From NCBI RefSeq assembly GCF_001425705.1, contig NZ_LMDC01000001.1, positions 1 to 64,000 on the forward strand: a stretch of 64,000 nucleotides of DNA. Direction: 5' to 3'. Below the pieces are notes generated by a model that ran no database searches, had not been told where the DNA came from, and saw only the letters and a list, made by a program, of their open reading frames with translations. The DNA is from Pelomonas sp. Root1217. Its GTDB lineage: Bacteria; Pseudomonadota; Gammaproteobacteria; Burkholderiales; Burkholderiaceae_C. This document shows positions 35,773 to 44,679 of the stretch, one piece after another. Numbering within the stretch: the first letter of the stretch is position 1; each line of letters begins with the position of its first letter. Made by a program: the position numbers and the translations under genes.

Positions 35773-36514
35773 GCCAGGCCAGGCCGGCCGAGGTCGCGCC
35801 GCGCGGGCGGTATTCGAGGCCGATGGCGCCGGGCCAGGCGCGTTCGTCCAGCAGCGTGAACTCAGCGGCGTAGTCGCCCGCCTCGGGTTCATGGCGTCCG
35901 TTGACGCCGGCGACCTGTACATGGCCCAGCAGGCCCAGATCCAGCGCCCTGGCCAGATGCATCAGCGATTCGCCCTCCGCGACGCGGCAGTGGTAGAGGT
36001 CGAGCTGCAGTTGCACGCGCGGCGTGTTCAAGGTCGCCAGCAGCGCGAGCGCCTGGGCCTGGCGGTGCAGAAAATAGCCAGGCATGTCGCGGCGGTTGAT
36101 GGGCTCGACAACCAGGGGCAGGGGCGACTGCTCGGCGGCCCAGCCGAGGTTGGCCAGCCAGGTTGAGCGGTGCTCCGGCGCGTCCTCGGCCAGGCCTGAC
36201 AGCAGATGCACGCGGGCCGCGCCGAGGCGGTGAGCCAAGTCCAGGCCGCGCAGTGTCGCGTCGCGAAACTCAGCCTCGCGGCCGGGCAGGGCGGCGAAGC
36301 CGCGCTCGCCGACGGCCCAGTCGCCGGCAGGGGCGTTGATGAGGACGACCTTCAGCCCCGCCAGCGCGGCCGTCAGCGGTGGGCGGTCGTGCAGATGCGG
36401 TTGCTGCAGCTCGACGGCGGCAAATCCGTCGGCCCGTGCCACCGCCGGCCGGTCGAGATAGGCGTGCTCGGTGTAGAGCCAATCGAGATTGGCTGCGAAG
36501 CGTGGCGGGATCAC
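35756..36514 (-). CDS. Hydroxypyruvate isomerase-like TIM-barrel protein
   Basis: 252 residues from a GTG at 36514. The preceding codons belong to a long antisense read-through, and the family begins at (M)IPPRFAANLDWLYTEHAYLDR. Xylose isomerase-like TIM barrel: metal/substrate residues are visible in LVVEPINRRDMPGYF, LQLDLYHCRV, LGHVQVAGVNGRHEPEAGD and the final IGLEYRP glutamate. This matches Hyi, which interconverts hydroxypyruvate and tartronate semialdehyde, and close relatives. No glyoxylate-carboligase genes are adjacent, so the physiological substrate is uncertain. Its 3' end overlaps the convergent plsC-like gene by 17 bases. Confidence 0.88.
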   Translation of the reverse strand: MIPPRFAANLDWLYTEHAYLDRPAVARADGFAAVELQQPHLHDRPPLTAALAGLKVVLINAPAGDWAVGERGFAALPGREAEFRDATLRGLDLAHRLGAARVHLLSGLAEDAPEHRSTWLANLGWAAEQSPLPLVVEPINRRDMPGYFLHRQAQALALLATLNTPRVQLQLDLYHCRVAEGESLMHLARALDLGLLGHVQVAGVNGRHEPEAGDYAAEFTLLDERAWPGAIGLEYRPRGATSAGLAWLRAAR

Positions 36515-36640
36515 TGCGATTGCGCTGCCAGGGCGGCGTCCTGGATGGCGATCACTTTGACTGAGGAGGGCAGGGTGATCTCGGGCACGGAGGACGGGCC
36601 GACGCAGAGAGAATCCCGCGTCACTTGTAGAGATTTGTTG

Positions 36641-37591
36641 ATGATAGAAGCCCGACCGTTGATCGTCCGCCTGCGCAACTTCGTTGGCGACACGGTTTTG
36701 AGCATTCCGGCGCTGCGGCTGCTGCAAAGCCACGGCTATCGCCTTGAACTGGTCGGCAAGAGCTGGGCACGCGGGTTGTTGGAGACGGAAGGCTGGCCCG
36801 TCCATGTGCGGCCCGAGAGGCTCGGCGAGCGCGTGGCGCAGTTGCGCGCGCTGCGGCGGCAGCTGCGTGCGCAAGACCCCGGATTCGACCGGCGCTCCAA
36901 TACGCTGCTGTTTCCCTACGCGTTCTCAGCGGCGCTGGACGCGCGACTGGCCGGCCTGCGCGCCGAGGGCCATGCGGTGGAGGGGCGCACCTGGCTGATG
37001 CGCCGTGGTCACCCGCGGCGCCCGGGGCGGCACACACTGGTCGAATACTGGGAACTGGCCTGCGACTTCCTCGGCATCGACGAGCCGCCGCCGCCGGCCA
37101 TCGGTCTGCAGGTCAGCGAACCCCAGCGGGAGCGGGCCGCGGCCCTGCTGGCGGCGCAAGGCATCGCGCCGGGGCGCTACGTGATGATCTGCCCGTTCGC
37201 CAACGGGAAAACCGAGGTCCTGGACCGGACGTGGCCGGCTTTCCCGGAATTCGTGCGCCGCCTGAATGCGGCGGGGCGCCGCATCGTGATGGTGCCGGGG
37301 CCGACCGAACTGGAGGGGGCCCGCCAGCTCTACCCCGACGTGGTGCGGTTCGAAGGCGTGGGCCTGGGCATCTACGCCGCGTTGCTGCAAATGGCCGGCA
37401 TCGTCGTCTCCAACGACACCGGGCCGGGCCACATCGCCGCCGGCGTCGGCGCACGGCTGCTCACCCCCTGGGGGCCGGCCGATCCCGCGGTCTGGGCGCC
37501 GTGGGGGCCGACGGTCAAGCTGCTTCAGTACTGGCCCGGCTGGGCCAGCGTGGAAGAGATGCTGGCCGAGGTGGATCAGGCCTTGCCCTGA
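36641..37591 (+). CDS. Family 9 glycosyltransferase (heptosyltransferase-like)
   Basis: 316 residues with a GT-B fold of the ADP-heptose:LPS heptosyltransferase group. The N-terminal [20 protein letters not shown] resembles the RxxxxGDxxxxxP start of WaaC/WaaF. The C-terminal part shows [22 protein letters not shown] and the donor-site stretch [19 protein letters not shown]. It probably adds a sugar to lipopolysaccharide core. No other LPS genes are near, so the acceptor is unknown. ATG 36641 follows two in-frame TTG codons without a clear SD. It is convergent with gpmA and overlaps its 3' end by 16 bases. Confidence 0.87.
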   Translation: MIEARPLIVRLRNFVGDTVLSIPALRLLQSHGYRLELVGKSWARGLLETEGWPVHVRPERLGERVAQLRALRRQLRAQDPGFDRRSNTLLFPYAFSAALDARLAGLRAEGHAVEGRTWLMRRGHPRRPGRHTLVEYWELACDFLGIDEPPPPAIGLQVSEPQRERAAALLAAQGIAPGRYVMICPFANGKTEVLDRTWPAFPEFVRRLNAAGRRIVMVPGPTELEGARQLYPDVVRFEGVGLGIYAALLQMAGIVVSNDTGPGHIAAGVGARLLTPWGPADPAVWAPWGPTVKLLQYWPGWASVEEMLAEVDQALP

Positions 37592-38319
37592 TTGGCCACC
37601 GCCGCGGCGGCCTTGGCGGCGGCTTCGGCGTCGCCCAGGTAGTAGCTCTTGATCGGCTTCAGGTTCTCGTCCAGCTCGTAGACCAGCGGGATGCCGTTGG
37701 GGATGTTGACGCCAACGATGGCGTCGTCGGCGATGTTGTCGAGGTATTTCACCAACGCGCGGATGCTGTTGCCGTGGGCGGCGATCAGCACGCGCTCGCC
37801 ACCCTTGATGGCAGGCGCGACCGTCTCATTCCAGAACGGCAGCACGCGGGCGACCGTGTCCTTCAGGCATTCGGTCAGCGGAATGTCCTCGGCATCCAGG
37901 CCGCGGTAGCGGCGATCGCTGCGCTCGCTGCGCGGGTCGGTCGCTTCCAGGGCTGGCGGCGGCGTGTCATAGCTGCGGCGCCAGATCAGGACCTGCTCGT
38001 CGCCGTACTGCTTGGCCATGTCGGCCTTGTTCAGGCCCTGCAGGGCGCCGTAGTGGCGCTCGTTCAGGCGCCAGGCGTGGCGCACCGGCAGCCAGGTGCG
38101 GTCCATCTGGTCCAGGCAGTGCCACAGCGTCCACACGGCACGCTTGAGCACCGAGGTGTAGGCGATGTCGAAGTCATAGCCCGCCTCCTTCAGCAGCCGG
38201 CCGGCCGTCTTGGCCTGCTCGACACCGGTGGGCGTCAGGTCCACGTCGGTCCAGCCGGTGAAGCGGTTTTCCAGGTTCCAGGTCGATTCGCCGTGGCGGA
38301 TGAGGACGAGCTTGTACAT
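37576..38319 (-). CDS. gpmA: 2,3-bisphosphoglycerate-dependent phosphoglycerate mutase
   Basis: 247 residues, the usual length. It interconverts 2- and 3-phosphoglycerate. Catalytic residues lie in [18 protein letters not shown] (phospho-histidine), [14 protein letters not shown] and the second histidine [16 protein letters not shown]-terminal alanine-rich tail ([17 protein letters not shown]) is longer than in E. coli. The start at ATG 38319 begins [12 protein letters not shown]. It is divergent from the rhodanese gene across an 88-base gap that contains a dyad. Confidence 0.97.
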   Translation of the reverse strand: MYKLVLIRHGESTWNLENRFTGWTDVDLTPTGVEQAKTAGRLLKEAGYDFDIAYTSVLKRAVWTLWHCLDQMDRTWLPVRHAWRLNERHYGALQGLNKADMAKQYGDEQVLIWRRSYDTPPPALEATDPRSERSDRRYRGLDAEDIPLTECLKDTVARVLPFWNETVAPAIKGGERVLIAAHGNSIRALVKYLDNIADDAIVGVNIPNGIPLVYELDENLKPIKSYYLGDAEAAAKAAAAVANQGKA

Positions 38320-38352
38320 GGGCAAGGCGCGCGAAGGTGGTGGGAAGCGGCG

Positions 38353-38375
38353 GATTATCGGACCCAGCGATAATC
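38353..38375. promoter_or_regulatory. Dyad with possible back-to-back -10 elements
   Basis: The arms gattatcg (38353-38360) and cgataatc (38368-38375) are perfectly inverted around gacccag, in the divergent gap between gpmA and the rhodanese gene. Each arm supplies a gataat box on the strand reading away from the centre, so the dyad could provide -10 elements for both genes, or be an operator. No matching -35 boxes were recognised. Confidence 0.4.
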
Positions 38376-38407
38376 GCCGGCTTCGTTGAATTACACGGGA
38401 TGCTTGC

Positions 38408-38818
38408 TTGAACTTCCTGATCGAGAACTGGGTTTTGATCGTCGCCGCGCTGGTCTCCGGCGGCATGTTGCTGTGGCCCCTGCTGGTGTCGGGCTCTCAA
38501 GGTGGCGGCCTCAGCCCTGCGGAGGCGGTGCAGTTGGTCAACCGCGAGAAGGGCGTGCTGATCGATGTCAGCGAGCCGGAGGAGTTCGCCAAGGGCCATG
38601 CCGTCGGCGCGCGCAACATCCCCTTTGGCCAGGTCGAGGGCCACAAGTCCCTGCCATCCAACAAGGCCCTGCCGCTGGTATTGGTGTGCCCGACCGGTGC
38701 ACGTGCCGGCCGCGCCGCGGGCATGCTGCGCAAGCTGGGCTATGAAAAGGCCCAGGTGCTGGCAGGTGGCCTCAAAGCCTGGCGGGAGGCCAATTTGCCG
38801 GTGGAGAAGTCTGCATAA
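38408..38818 (+). CDS. Membrane-anchored rhodanese-like protein
   Basis: 136 residues from TTG 38408, which is the only start that keeps the conserved N-terminal membrane helix [23 protein letters not shown]. An SD-like ggga lies 7 bases before it. The single rhodanese domain has the cysteine loop [15 protein letters not shown] with the active-site cysteine present and a [20 protein letters not shown] start. It probably transfers sulfur or senses redox state at the inner membrane. Order rhodanese-grxC-secB-gpsA is conserved in Burkholderiales and suggests a redox/export-linked unit. Confidence 0.9.
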   Translation: MNFLIENWVLIVAALVSGGMLLWPLLVSGSQGGGLSPAEAVQLVNREKGVLIDVSEPEEFAKGHAVGARNIPFGQVEGHKSLPSNKALPLVLVCPTGARAGRAAGMLRKLGYEKAQVLAGGLKAWREANLPVEKSA

Positions 38819-38828
38819 GCAGACTTTC

Positions 38829-38862
38829 GCCAAACTGGACTGCATTCTGTTTTCCATTTGGC
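38829..38862. promoter_or_regulatory. Inverted repeat in the grxC leader
   Basis: The arms gccaaa (38829-38834) and tttggc (38857-38862) lie in the 69-base gap between the rhodanese and grxC genes, followed by an A-run rather than a T-run. It could be a protein binding site, but the arms are short and no regulator family is suggested by the sequence. Confidence 0.25.
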
Positions 38863-38887
38863 AAAAAACGGCCTCGAGGAGATAGAG

Positions 38888-39148
38888 ATGGCTGCCGTCA
38901 AGATGTACACCACCCTGGTCTGCCCTTTCTGCGTGCGCGCCAAGATGCTGCTCAAGCAACGCGGCGTCGAGCAGATCGACGAGATCCGCGTCGACCTGAA
39001 TCCGGGCGAACGCCAGGAGATGATGGCCCGTACGGGCCGCCGCACCGTGCCGCAGATCTTCATCGGCGACACCCATGTCGGGGGGTGCGATGACCTCATC
39101 GCCCTGGATCAGCGAGGCGGCTTGCTGCCCTTGCTCCAAGCGGCCTGA
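38888..39148 (+). CDS. grxC: Glutaredoxin 3
   Basis: 86 residues. The dithiol site CPFC in MYTTLVCPFCVRAKMLL, the cis-proline TVPQIFIGDTHVGG and the C-terminal GGCDDL segment are those of a class I glutaredoxin. It reduces disulfides with glutathione. ATG 38888 has a gagg-type SD (cgaggaga) just upstream. It is followed by a terminator-like hairpin before secB. Confidence 0.96.
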   Translation: MAAVKMYTTLVCPFCVRAKMLLKQRGVEQIDEIRVDLNPGERQEMMARTGRRTVPQIFIGDTHVGGCDDLIALDQRGGLLPLLQAA

Positions 39149-39235
39149 AGGGTCGCTTTGGGCATCCTTGCCTGATTTCAACACCGGACAAGCCCGATCG
39201 GCTTGTCACGTGGCCTCGCCCATAATCCAGCCACC

Positions 39236-39263
39236 GCCCGCAGCACGCCGCCTGCGGGCTTTT
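39236..39263 (+). terminator. Terminator between grxC and secB
   Basis: The stem gcccgcag (39236-39243) pairs with ctgcgggc (39252-39259) around an 8-base loop, followed by tttt-g-ttt. It lies 88 bases after grxC and only about 28 bases before the secB start, so a secB promoter upstream of it would have to read through the hairpin. Confidence 0.8.
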
Positions 39264-39290
39264 GTTTGACGCTTCGCTAGAAAGAATTCC

Positions 39291-39764
39291 ATGGCCGACG
39301 AGATCCAAGCCGCCGCAGAAGGCACCCCCGTGTTCCAGATCCAGCGCATGTACCTGAAGGACCTGTCGCTGGAGCAGCCCAACGCGCCGCACATCCTGCT
39401 GGAGCAGCAGCAACCTCAGGTCGACATCAACCTGACGCTGTCGGCCGAGAACGTCACCGACGGCATCTTCGAGGTCTGCGTGACGGCCACGGTCAACACC
39501 AAGGTCGGCGACAAGACGCTGTTCCTGGTCGAAGCCAAGCAGGCCGGCATCTTCGAGATCCGCAACGTGCCGCAGGACCAGCTCGAAGGCATCCTGGGCA
39601 TCGTCTGCCCGCAGATGGTCTACCCGTATCTGCGCGCCATCGTGTCGGACGTCTGCACCCGCGCCGGCTTCCCGCCCGTGCTGCTGACCGAAGTGAACTT
39701 CCAGGCCATGTTCGAGGCCCAGCAGGCGCAGCGCGCCGCCCAGGGCGGCCAGGCCGTCAACTGA
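39291..39764 (+). CDS. secB: Protein-export chaperone SecB
   Basis: 157 residues. SecB keeps preproteins unfolded and hands them to SecA. Conserved segments visible are [30 protein letters not shown]-like [25 protein letters not shown] and the [22 protein letters not shown] stretch [17 protein letters not shown] followed by [12 protein letters not shown]. Acidic and charged ends are normal for the family. A strong terminator follows. Confidence 0.97.
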   Translation: MADEIQAAAEGTPVFQIQRMYLKDLSLEQPNAPHILLEQQQPQVDINLTLSAENVTDGIFEVCVTATVNTKVGDKTLFLVEAKQAGIFEIRNVPQDQLEGILGIVCPQMVYPYLRAIVSDVCTRAGFPPVLLTEVNFQAMFEAQQAQRAAQGGQAVN

Positions 39765-39787
39765 GCATCGAGGCTCGCCTCGTGACG

Positions 39788-39813
39788 ACGCCCCGCCTTG
39801 AGCGGGGCGTTTT
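39788..39813 (+). terminator. Terminator after secB
   Basis: The stem acgccccgc (39788-39796) pairs with gcggggcgt (39802-39810) around a 5-base loop, with a T-run ending at 39813. It lies 24 bases after the secB stop and 31 before gpsA. Confidence 0.9.
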
Positions 39814-39843
39814 ACTTGGGTGACACTTCTGCGCATGACGACG

Positions 39844-40842
39844 ATGAAGATCAGCGTTCTTGGTGCCGGCGCCTGGGGCACGGCCCTGGCCATCCAGGCG
39901 GCCAACGCCGGCCATGACGTGAGCCTGTGGGGCCGTGATGCCGCCGCCATCGGGCAAATGCGGGTGAGCCGCCGCAACGCGGCCTATCTGCCCGACGGCG
40001 AACTGCCCGCCGCCCTCGACCTGACCAGCGACTGCGCCGCAGCCATTGCGCACGCCGCCGACGGATTGACCATCGTCGCGACGCCGATGTCCGGCCTGCG
40101 CGAAACCCTCGCCGGCCTGCCGTCCACGCAGCGCGTGCTGTGGCTTTGCAAGGGCTTCGAGGCAGTCACCGGGCGGCTCGGCCATGAGATCGCCCGCGAG
40201 TTGCAGCCGTCAATGCGCGTGGGCATCCTGTCTGGCCCCAGCTTTGCGCAGGAAGTGGCCGCTGGCCGGCCCACGGCCCTCGTTGCGGCGAGCGAGGATG
40301 CCGACCTCGCCCAGGCCGCCGTCGATGCCTTTCACGGCGAACGGCTGCGCGTCTACACGTCCAACGATCCGGTTGGCGTCGAAGTCGGCGGCGCGGTCAA
40401 GAACGTCATGGCCATAGCGGTGGGCGTCTGCGATGGCCTCTCCGGCGCCGCACCTGATGCGCCGGGGTTGAACGCCCGCGCCGCGGTCATCACGCGCGGT
40501 CTGGCCGAGATGCTGCGCCTGGGCCTGGCCCTGGGCGCCAAGGCCGAGACCTTCATGGGTCTGTCGGGCCTGGGCGACCTGGTGCTGACCGCCACCGGTG
40601 ACCTGTCGCGCAATCGCCGCGTCGGCCTGATGCTGGCGCAGGGGCTCGCATTGCGGGACATCCTGGCCAAACTCGGCCACGTGGCCGAAGGCGTCTATAG
40701 CGCGCCGACGGTGCTGGCGCGTGCGCGTGAGGCCGGCATCGAGATGCCGATCACCGAGGCCATGGTGGCCTTGCTGGATGGGCGGCTGCGTGTCGGCGAG
40801 GCGGTCGAGCACCTGATGGGCCGCGAGGCCCGCGCCGAGTAG
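39844..40842 (+). CDS. gpsA: Glycerol-3-phosphate dehydrogenase [NAD(P)+]
   Basis: 332 residues from ATG 39844 ([16 protein letters not shown]); ATG 39835 would add three residues. It reduces DHAP to sn-glycerol-3-phosphate for phospholipid synthesis. Visible are the dinucleotide loop GAGAWG, the catalytic-lysine block [21 protein letters not shown] and the signature [23 protein letters not shown]. It stands behind the secB terminator, so an own promoter in the 31-base gap or in read-through is needed. It is convergent with trmL, separated by one base. Confidence 0.96.
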   Translation: MKISVLGAGAWGTALAIQAANAGHDVSLWGRDAAAIGQMRVSRRNAAYLPDGELPAALDLTSDCAAAIAHAADGLTIVATPMSGLRETLAGLPSTQRVLWLCKGFEAVTGRLGHEIARELQPSMRVGILSGPSFAQEVAAGRPTALVAASEDADLAQAAVDAFHGERLRVYTSNDPVGVEVGGAVKNVMAIAVGVCDGLSGAAPDAPGLNARAAVITRGLAEMLRLGLALGAKAETFMGLSGLGDLVLTATGDLSRNRRVGLMLAQGLALRDILAKLGHVAEGVYSAPTVLARAREAGIEMPITEAMVALLDGRLRVGEAVEHLMGREARAE

Positions 40843-40843
40843 T

Positions 40844-41314
40844 TCAGGCGCCGCCTGCGTAGCCGTTCTGCCGCCAGGCTTCGAACACGGCGACCGCGAC
40901 GCTATTGCTCAGGTTGAGGCTGCGCTGGCCCTCGCGCATCGGCAGGCGCACGCGCTGCTCGACGGGGAAGCTTTCTCGCAGTGCCGGCGCTAACCCGGCC
41001 GTCTCGCTGCCGAAGACAAGCCAGTCGCCCGGCTGCCAGGCTACCTCGCCAAAGGGCCGGCTGCCGCGCGTGGTGAAGGCGAACATGCGCGCGGCATCGG
41101 GCGACTCGGCCGCCAGGAAGGCTGCCCAGCCCGTATGGCGTTGCACGCGGGCGTACTCGTGATAGTCCAGGCCGGCGCGTTGCAGCAACTTGTCTTCCAT
41201 CGAGAAGCCCAAGGGCTCGATCAGGTGCAAGCTGCAGCCGGTGTTGGCAGCGAGCCGGATGACGTTGCCGGTGTTGGGCGGGATCTCCGGCTTGACGAGA
41301 ACGATGTTGAACAT
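40844..41314 (-). CDS. trmL: tRNA (cytidine(34)-2'-O)-methyltransferase
   Basis: 156 residues. SPOUT-fold methyltransferase that modifies the wobble base of tRNA-Leu. Family signatures are the N-terminal VLVKPEIPPNTGNVIRLAANT, the knot region DWLVFGSETAGLAPAL and RSLNLSNSVAVAVFEAWRQ. The frame is open to 42259 through the repeat and comF antisense; the ATG at 41314 (MFNIVLV) is the family start. Inverted copy 2 of the dispersed repeat sits just upstream. Confidence 0.95.
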   Translation of the reverse strand: MFNIVLVKPEIPPNTGNVIRLAANTGCSLHLIEPLGFSMEDKLLQRAGLDYHEYARVQRHTGWAAFLAAESPDAARMFAFTTRGSRPFGEVAWQPGDWLVFGSETAGLAPALRESFPVEQRVRLPMREGQRSLNLSNSVAVAVFEAWRQNGYAGGA

Positions 41315-41360
41315 GAGGCGGAAGTATCCCGCCAGCTCGCGGCGATCACCGTGTTGCATT

Positions 41361-41575
41361 CGGGCCGAGCGCCGGGCCGCTACCAAGCCGGCCCGTCGTG
41401 GCGATGTGCTTGCCGGTCGATCCGGCAAGCATCGCCGTCCCCGTGGGGGCTGAGGCCGGACACGGCAAGTCCTGTGGACTTGTCGTGCCTGCCGAAGAGC
41501 AGCCGCTCCGTCGGCTGCGCGGTCTGCAAGACGGGCCAGGCCTGCCGCGTCCAGCGGGGCAGGATGGACGAGGGG
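41361..41575 (-). repeat. Dispersed palindromic repeat, copy 2 (inverted, expanded)
   Basis: This copy lies between comF and trmL and reads as the reverse complement of copies 1 and 3. Its central palindrome (41403-41433) is the exact reverse complement of copy 1's centre. About 80 extra bases, not seen in the other copies, separate the centre from the end that carries gacgaggggcc. The insert contains its own dyad (ggcaagtcc / ggacttgtc, about 41464-41484). Confidence 0.75.
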
Positions 41576-41577
41576 CC

Positions 41578-42330
41578 TCATTCTCCTGGCTCGGGCGTGC
41601 GCGCAATGACCCAGGCCTGCACGCTCATCGCACCGGCCTGCAGCAGCACATGGGCCAGCTCGAACAGCGTCGCGCCGCTGGTCATCACGTCGTCGAGCAG
41701 CGCGACGCAGGTGCCGCGCAACTGCGCCGCGCGCAGCGGCTCGACGGCGAAGACGCCGCGCACATTGGCTGCGCGCGCCTCCAGCTTCAGGCTGGCTTGG
41801 GCAGCGTTGTGGCGTACCCGCAGCAGCATCTCCGGCTCGCAGCGCAGGCCGCGCCGGCGCGCCAGGGCCTTGGCCAGCTCGTGTGCCTGGTTGTAGCCGC
41901 GCTCGCGCAGGCGGTCGTTCGACAGCGGCACGGGCAGCAGCCAGTCTGGCGCGTCGACCTCGGCCGCGGTCAGCGCCGTGTTCAGGCGCTCCAGCAGGCT
42001 CTCGCGCAGTTCCAGGGCCTGGTGGTATTTGAAGTGCTGCAGCAAGCCGTCCCAGGGGAAGCGGTAGTCCAGCGCAGCCACGGCGCGGTCCAGCGGTGGT
42101 GCCGCGTGCAGGCAGCGCCCGCATTGGGGACGGGGCCTGCCGGTCAATTCGATGGGCAGCCTGGCCGCGCAGGTCCAGCAGCGCGGCTGCGGGCGTGCGT
42201 AGAGGGCCAGGCAGGCTTCGCAGATGGTCTGGTGGCTCCAGGCGCGGCAGACGGCGCACTGGCCGGCGCAGCGCAGCAGGACTTTCTCGATCAGAGCAGG
42301 CTTCGTTGCCGACAGGGAGCGCTCGGGCAT
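41578..42330 (-). CDS. comF: ComF family phosphoribosyltransferase-like protein
   Basis: 250 residues. The N-terminal zinc-finger region has cysteine pairs in CAGQCAVC, ICEAC, CWTC and CGRC. The C-terminal type I phosphoribosyltransferase domain shows the PRPP loop CVALLDDVMTSGATL and the typical RLRERGYNQAHELAKAL block. ComF/GntX-like proteins are needed for DNA uptake or use in naturally competent bacteria, but the enzyme activity is unproven. It diverges from the BioC-like gene; the 23 bases between starts are too short for separate complete promoters. Confidence 0.93.
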   Translation of the reverse strand: MPERSLSATKPALIEKVLLRCAGQCAVCRAWSHQTICEACLALYARPQPRCWTCAARLPIELTGRPRPQCGRCLHAAPPLDRAVAALDYRFPWDGLLQHFKYHQALELRESLLERLNTALTAAEVDAPDWLLPVPLSNDRLRERGYNQAHELAKALARRRGLRCEPEMLLRVRHNAAQASLKLEARAANVRGVFAVEPLRAAQLRGTCVALLDDVMTSGATLFELAHVLLQAGAMSVQAWVIARTPEPGE

Positions 42331-42353
42331 CGGCTCAATATACTGACCGCTCC

Positions 42354-43277
42354 ATGAGTGAACCGGCTTCGACCCCTACTTCAAACAAGGGGCCGCGGCC
42401 CCAGGACCTCGACGCCGCCGCCGTGCGCCACCAGGCGCGCCGCCTCGCGGCCGCTGCGCAGCCGCCGTGGTTGCACGACGAGGTCGCCGGGCGCATGGCC
42501 GAACGGCTGGTCTATATCAAGCTGCAGCCCAATCGCGTGCTGGATGCATCGCCGGCGCTGGGCGCCAGTGGCGAGCTGCTGCGCCTGGCCTACCCCAGCG
42601 CGGAGCTGCTTTGGCATGAGGCCGATACGGCGCTGGCCGCTCGCGCAGCCGAGAAGCGCCAGCGCAACTGGTGGCAGAAGTTGCGTGGCACCTCCTCCGG
42701 CCATGTCGATTCGCTGCCGGCGATGCCCCAGGTCGACCTGCTGTGGTCCAACATGGCCCTGCATGCCTGCGCCGACCTGCCGGAGCTGCTTGACGCCTGG
42801 CAGGCCAGCGTCGCGGTCGGCGGCTTTGTGATGTTTTCCTGCCTGGGCCCGGACAGCTTCATCGAGCTGCGGCCGTTGTATGCGCGCGCCGGCTGGGGCC
42901 GGCCGGCGCCGGACTGGTGGGACATGCACGACATCGGCGACCTGGTGCTCAAGGCCGGCTTTGCCGACCCCGTCATGGACCAGCAGCGGCTGCGCCTGAC
43001 CTGGGCCACGCCCGAAAGCCTGCTGGCCGACCTGCGGGCGCTGGGCGGCAACCTGGCGCCTGCGCGCTTTGCCGGCCTGCGCGGCCGCAAATGGAAGGCG
43101 GCGCTGCTGGCGCAGCTGGAAACGCTACGCGACGGCGAGGGCCGGCTTGCGCTGACGCTGGAGCTCGTCTTCGGCCACGCCTTCAAGGCGGCGCCGCGGC
43201 TGACGATGGCGGCCGAGACCCATGTGTCCATCGATGCCATGCGCGCAACGCTGCGTAAAGGCCGTGAAACCGGGTGA
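42354..43277 (+). CDS. BioC-like methyltransferase-domain protein with degenerate SAM motif
   Basis: 307 residues from ATG 42354. The overall pattern (ARRLAAAAQPPWLHDEVAGRMAERL, LLWSNMALHACADLPELLDAW, VGGFVMFSCLGPDSFIELR, DMHDIGDLVLKAGFADPVMDQ) matches BioC, which methylates malonyl-ACP to open biotin synthesis. Motif I, normally DLGCGTG-like, here reads VLDASPALGASGELL, lacking the GxGxG core, so SAM binding may be weak or absent. Relatives in Burkholderiales carry the same placement next to comF. It could still be catalytic with a divergent loop. Confidence 0.8.
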   Translation: MSEPASTPTSNKGPRPQDLDAAAVRHQARRLAAAAQPPWLHDEVAGRMAERLVYIKLQPNRVLDASPALGASGELLRLAYPSAELLWHEADTALAARAAEKRQRNWWQKLRGTSSGHVDSLPAMPQVDLLWSNMALHACADLPELLDAWQASVAVGGFVMFSCLGPDSFIELRPLYARAGWGRPAPDWWDMHDIGDLVLKAGFADPVMDQQRLRLTWATPESLLADLRALGGNLAPARFAGLRGRKWKAALLAQLETLRDGEGRLALTLELVFGHAFKAAPRLTMAAETHVSIDAMRATLRKGRETG

Positions 43278-43338
43278 AGGGGGATGAAGGGGGTGAATCC
43301 CCGGGGGCGGCATGGGCCGTCCCTCTCGGAGCCTGGGC

Positions 43339-43344
43339 TAAAAT
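43339..43344 (+). promoter_or_regulatory. Possible -10 element of the oxidase operon
   Basis: The sequence taaaat within gggctaaaatcccg lies 119 bases before the coxB start, in the 186-base gap after the BioC-like gene. A convincing -35 at 17 bases is not visible (gccgtc). This is the only plausible promoter ahead of the cytochrome oxidase genes. Confidence 0.35.
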
Positions 43345-43463
43345 CCCGCGCCGCATAGAGGGCTTTGGGGCAACACCCGGCTCAACCCACGGAACTTGCC
43401 TCCCAAATCCGGCTGTCGGGCTGGACAAGCAAGCCCCGCTCTTCAAAGAACCAAGTGACAACC

Positions 43464-44651
43464 ATGACGATGATGAACGCACGAGTGCATAGCGCCTCAC
43501 GCGCTTGGGGCCGTTGGGCCACGGCGGCGATGGCGGCCCTGGCAGCCGGCCCAGCCCTGGCGGTCAACGACCTGAAGGGCGGCCCCGGCGTCAATCAGCT
43601 CAATCTGCACGAGCCGGTCACGCGCATCGCGGCCGACCAGATGTGGCTGCACAACTTCGTGATGATCGTCTGCCTGGTCATCTTCGTCGCGGTGTTCGGG
43701 GTGATGTTCTATTCCATCTTCAAGCACCGCAAGTCCAAGGGCGCGGTGTCGGCCAACTTCCACGAGAGCGTGGCCGTCGAGATCGCCTGGACGGTGGTGC
43801 CCTTCCTGATCGTCATCGGCATGGCGCTGCCGGCCACCAAGGTGGTCGTCGCAATGAAGGACACCACCAATGCCGACGTGACCATCAAGGCCACCGGCTA
43901 CCAGTGGAAGTGGGGCTATGACTACCTGAAGGGTGAAGGCGAAGGCATCGGCTTCCTGGCTACGCTTGACACCGCGCAACGCGAGTCATCCAACACCGGC
44001 AAGCCCGAGCCGGTCGACAACTACCTGCTCAAGGTCGACAACCCGCTGGTCGTGCCGGTGGACAAGAAGGTCCGCATCATCACGACGGCCAACGACGTCA
44101 TCCACGCCTGGATGGTGCCAGCCTTCGGCGTCAAGCAGGACGCCATCCCCGGCTTCGTGCGCGACACCTGGTTCAAGGCCGAGAAGATCGGTGACTACTA
44201 CGGCCAGTGCGCCGAGCTGTGCGGCAAGGAACACGCCTACATGCCCATCCACGTGAAGGTCGTGTCCGCCGCGGACTACACGGCCTGGGTCGATAGCGAG
44301 AAGAAGAAGATCGCCGCCAAGGCCGATGACCCGAACAAAGTCTGGGAACAGGCAGCCCTGATCGCCCGTGGCGAGAAGGTCTACGGCGCCAACTGCGCCG
44401 TCTGCCACAAGGCCGATGGCTCGGGCGCCGGCCCGATCAAGCCGCTGGACAAGTCGCCCGTCGTGCTGGCCGAAGACAAGCTGCAGCAGATCCAGGTTGT
44501 GCTGAACGGCCGCATGGACAAGGGCATGCCCGCCTGGAAGCAGCTCAGCGACACCGACATCGCCGCCGTGATCACGTACACGAAGAACAGCTGGTCCAAC
44601 AAGACGGGCCAGACGGTGCAACCGGCCGAAGTGCTGGCCGCCCGCAAGTAA
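43464..44651 (+). CDS. ctaC: Cytochrome c oxidase subunit II with fused cytochrome c domain
   Basis: 395 residues. A signal peptide ([16 protein letters not shown]) is followed by two membrane helices and the cupredoxin domain with the binuclear CuA site: C249, C253, H257 and M260 in [12 protein letters not shown], plus the earlier histidine in [10 protein letters not shown]-terminal cytochrome c domain carries CAVCH (C311/C314/H315) with a distal methionine candidate in KGMPAWKQL. Subunit II thus receives electrons from a cytochrome and passes them to subunit I, in the caa3-like arrangement common in betaproteobacteria. It heads the oxidase block. Confidence 0.97.
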   Translation: MTMMNARVHSASRAWGRWATAAMAALAAGPALAVNDLKGGPGVNQLNLHEPVTRIAADQMWLHNFVMIVCLVIFVAVFGVMFYSIFKHRKSKGAVSANFHESVAVEIAWTVVPFLIVIGMALPATKVVVAMKDTTNADVTIKATGYQWKWGYDYLKGEGEGIGFLATLDTAQRESSNTGKPEPVDNYLLKVDNPLVVPVDKKVRIITTANDVIHAWMVPAFGVKQDAIPGFVRDTWFKAEKIGDYYGQCAELCGKEHAYMPIHVKVVSAADYTAWVDSEKKKIAAKADDPNKVWEQAALIARGEKVYGANCAVCHKADGSGAGPIKPLDKSPVVLAEDKLQQIQVVLNGRMDKGMPAWKQLSDTDIAAVITYTKNSWSNKTGQTVQPAEVLAARK

Positions 44652-44679
44652 TTCCGAACACCGAATCAGAGGAATCCAA

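Noticed and set aside
39203..39226. A secB promoter with ttgtca and cataat
   Set aside because: The spacing of 12 bases is too short for a sigma-70 promoter.
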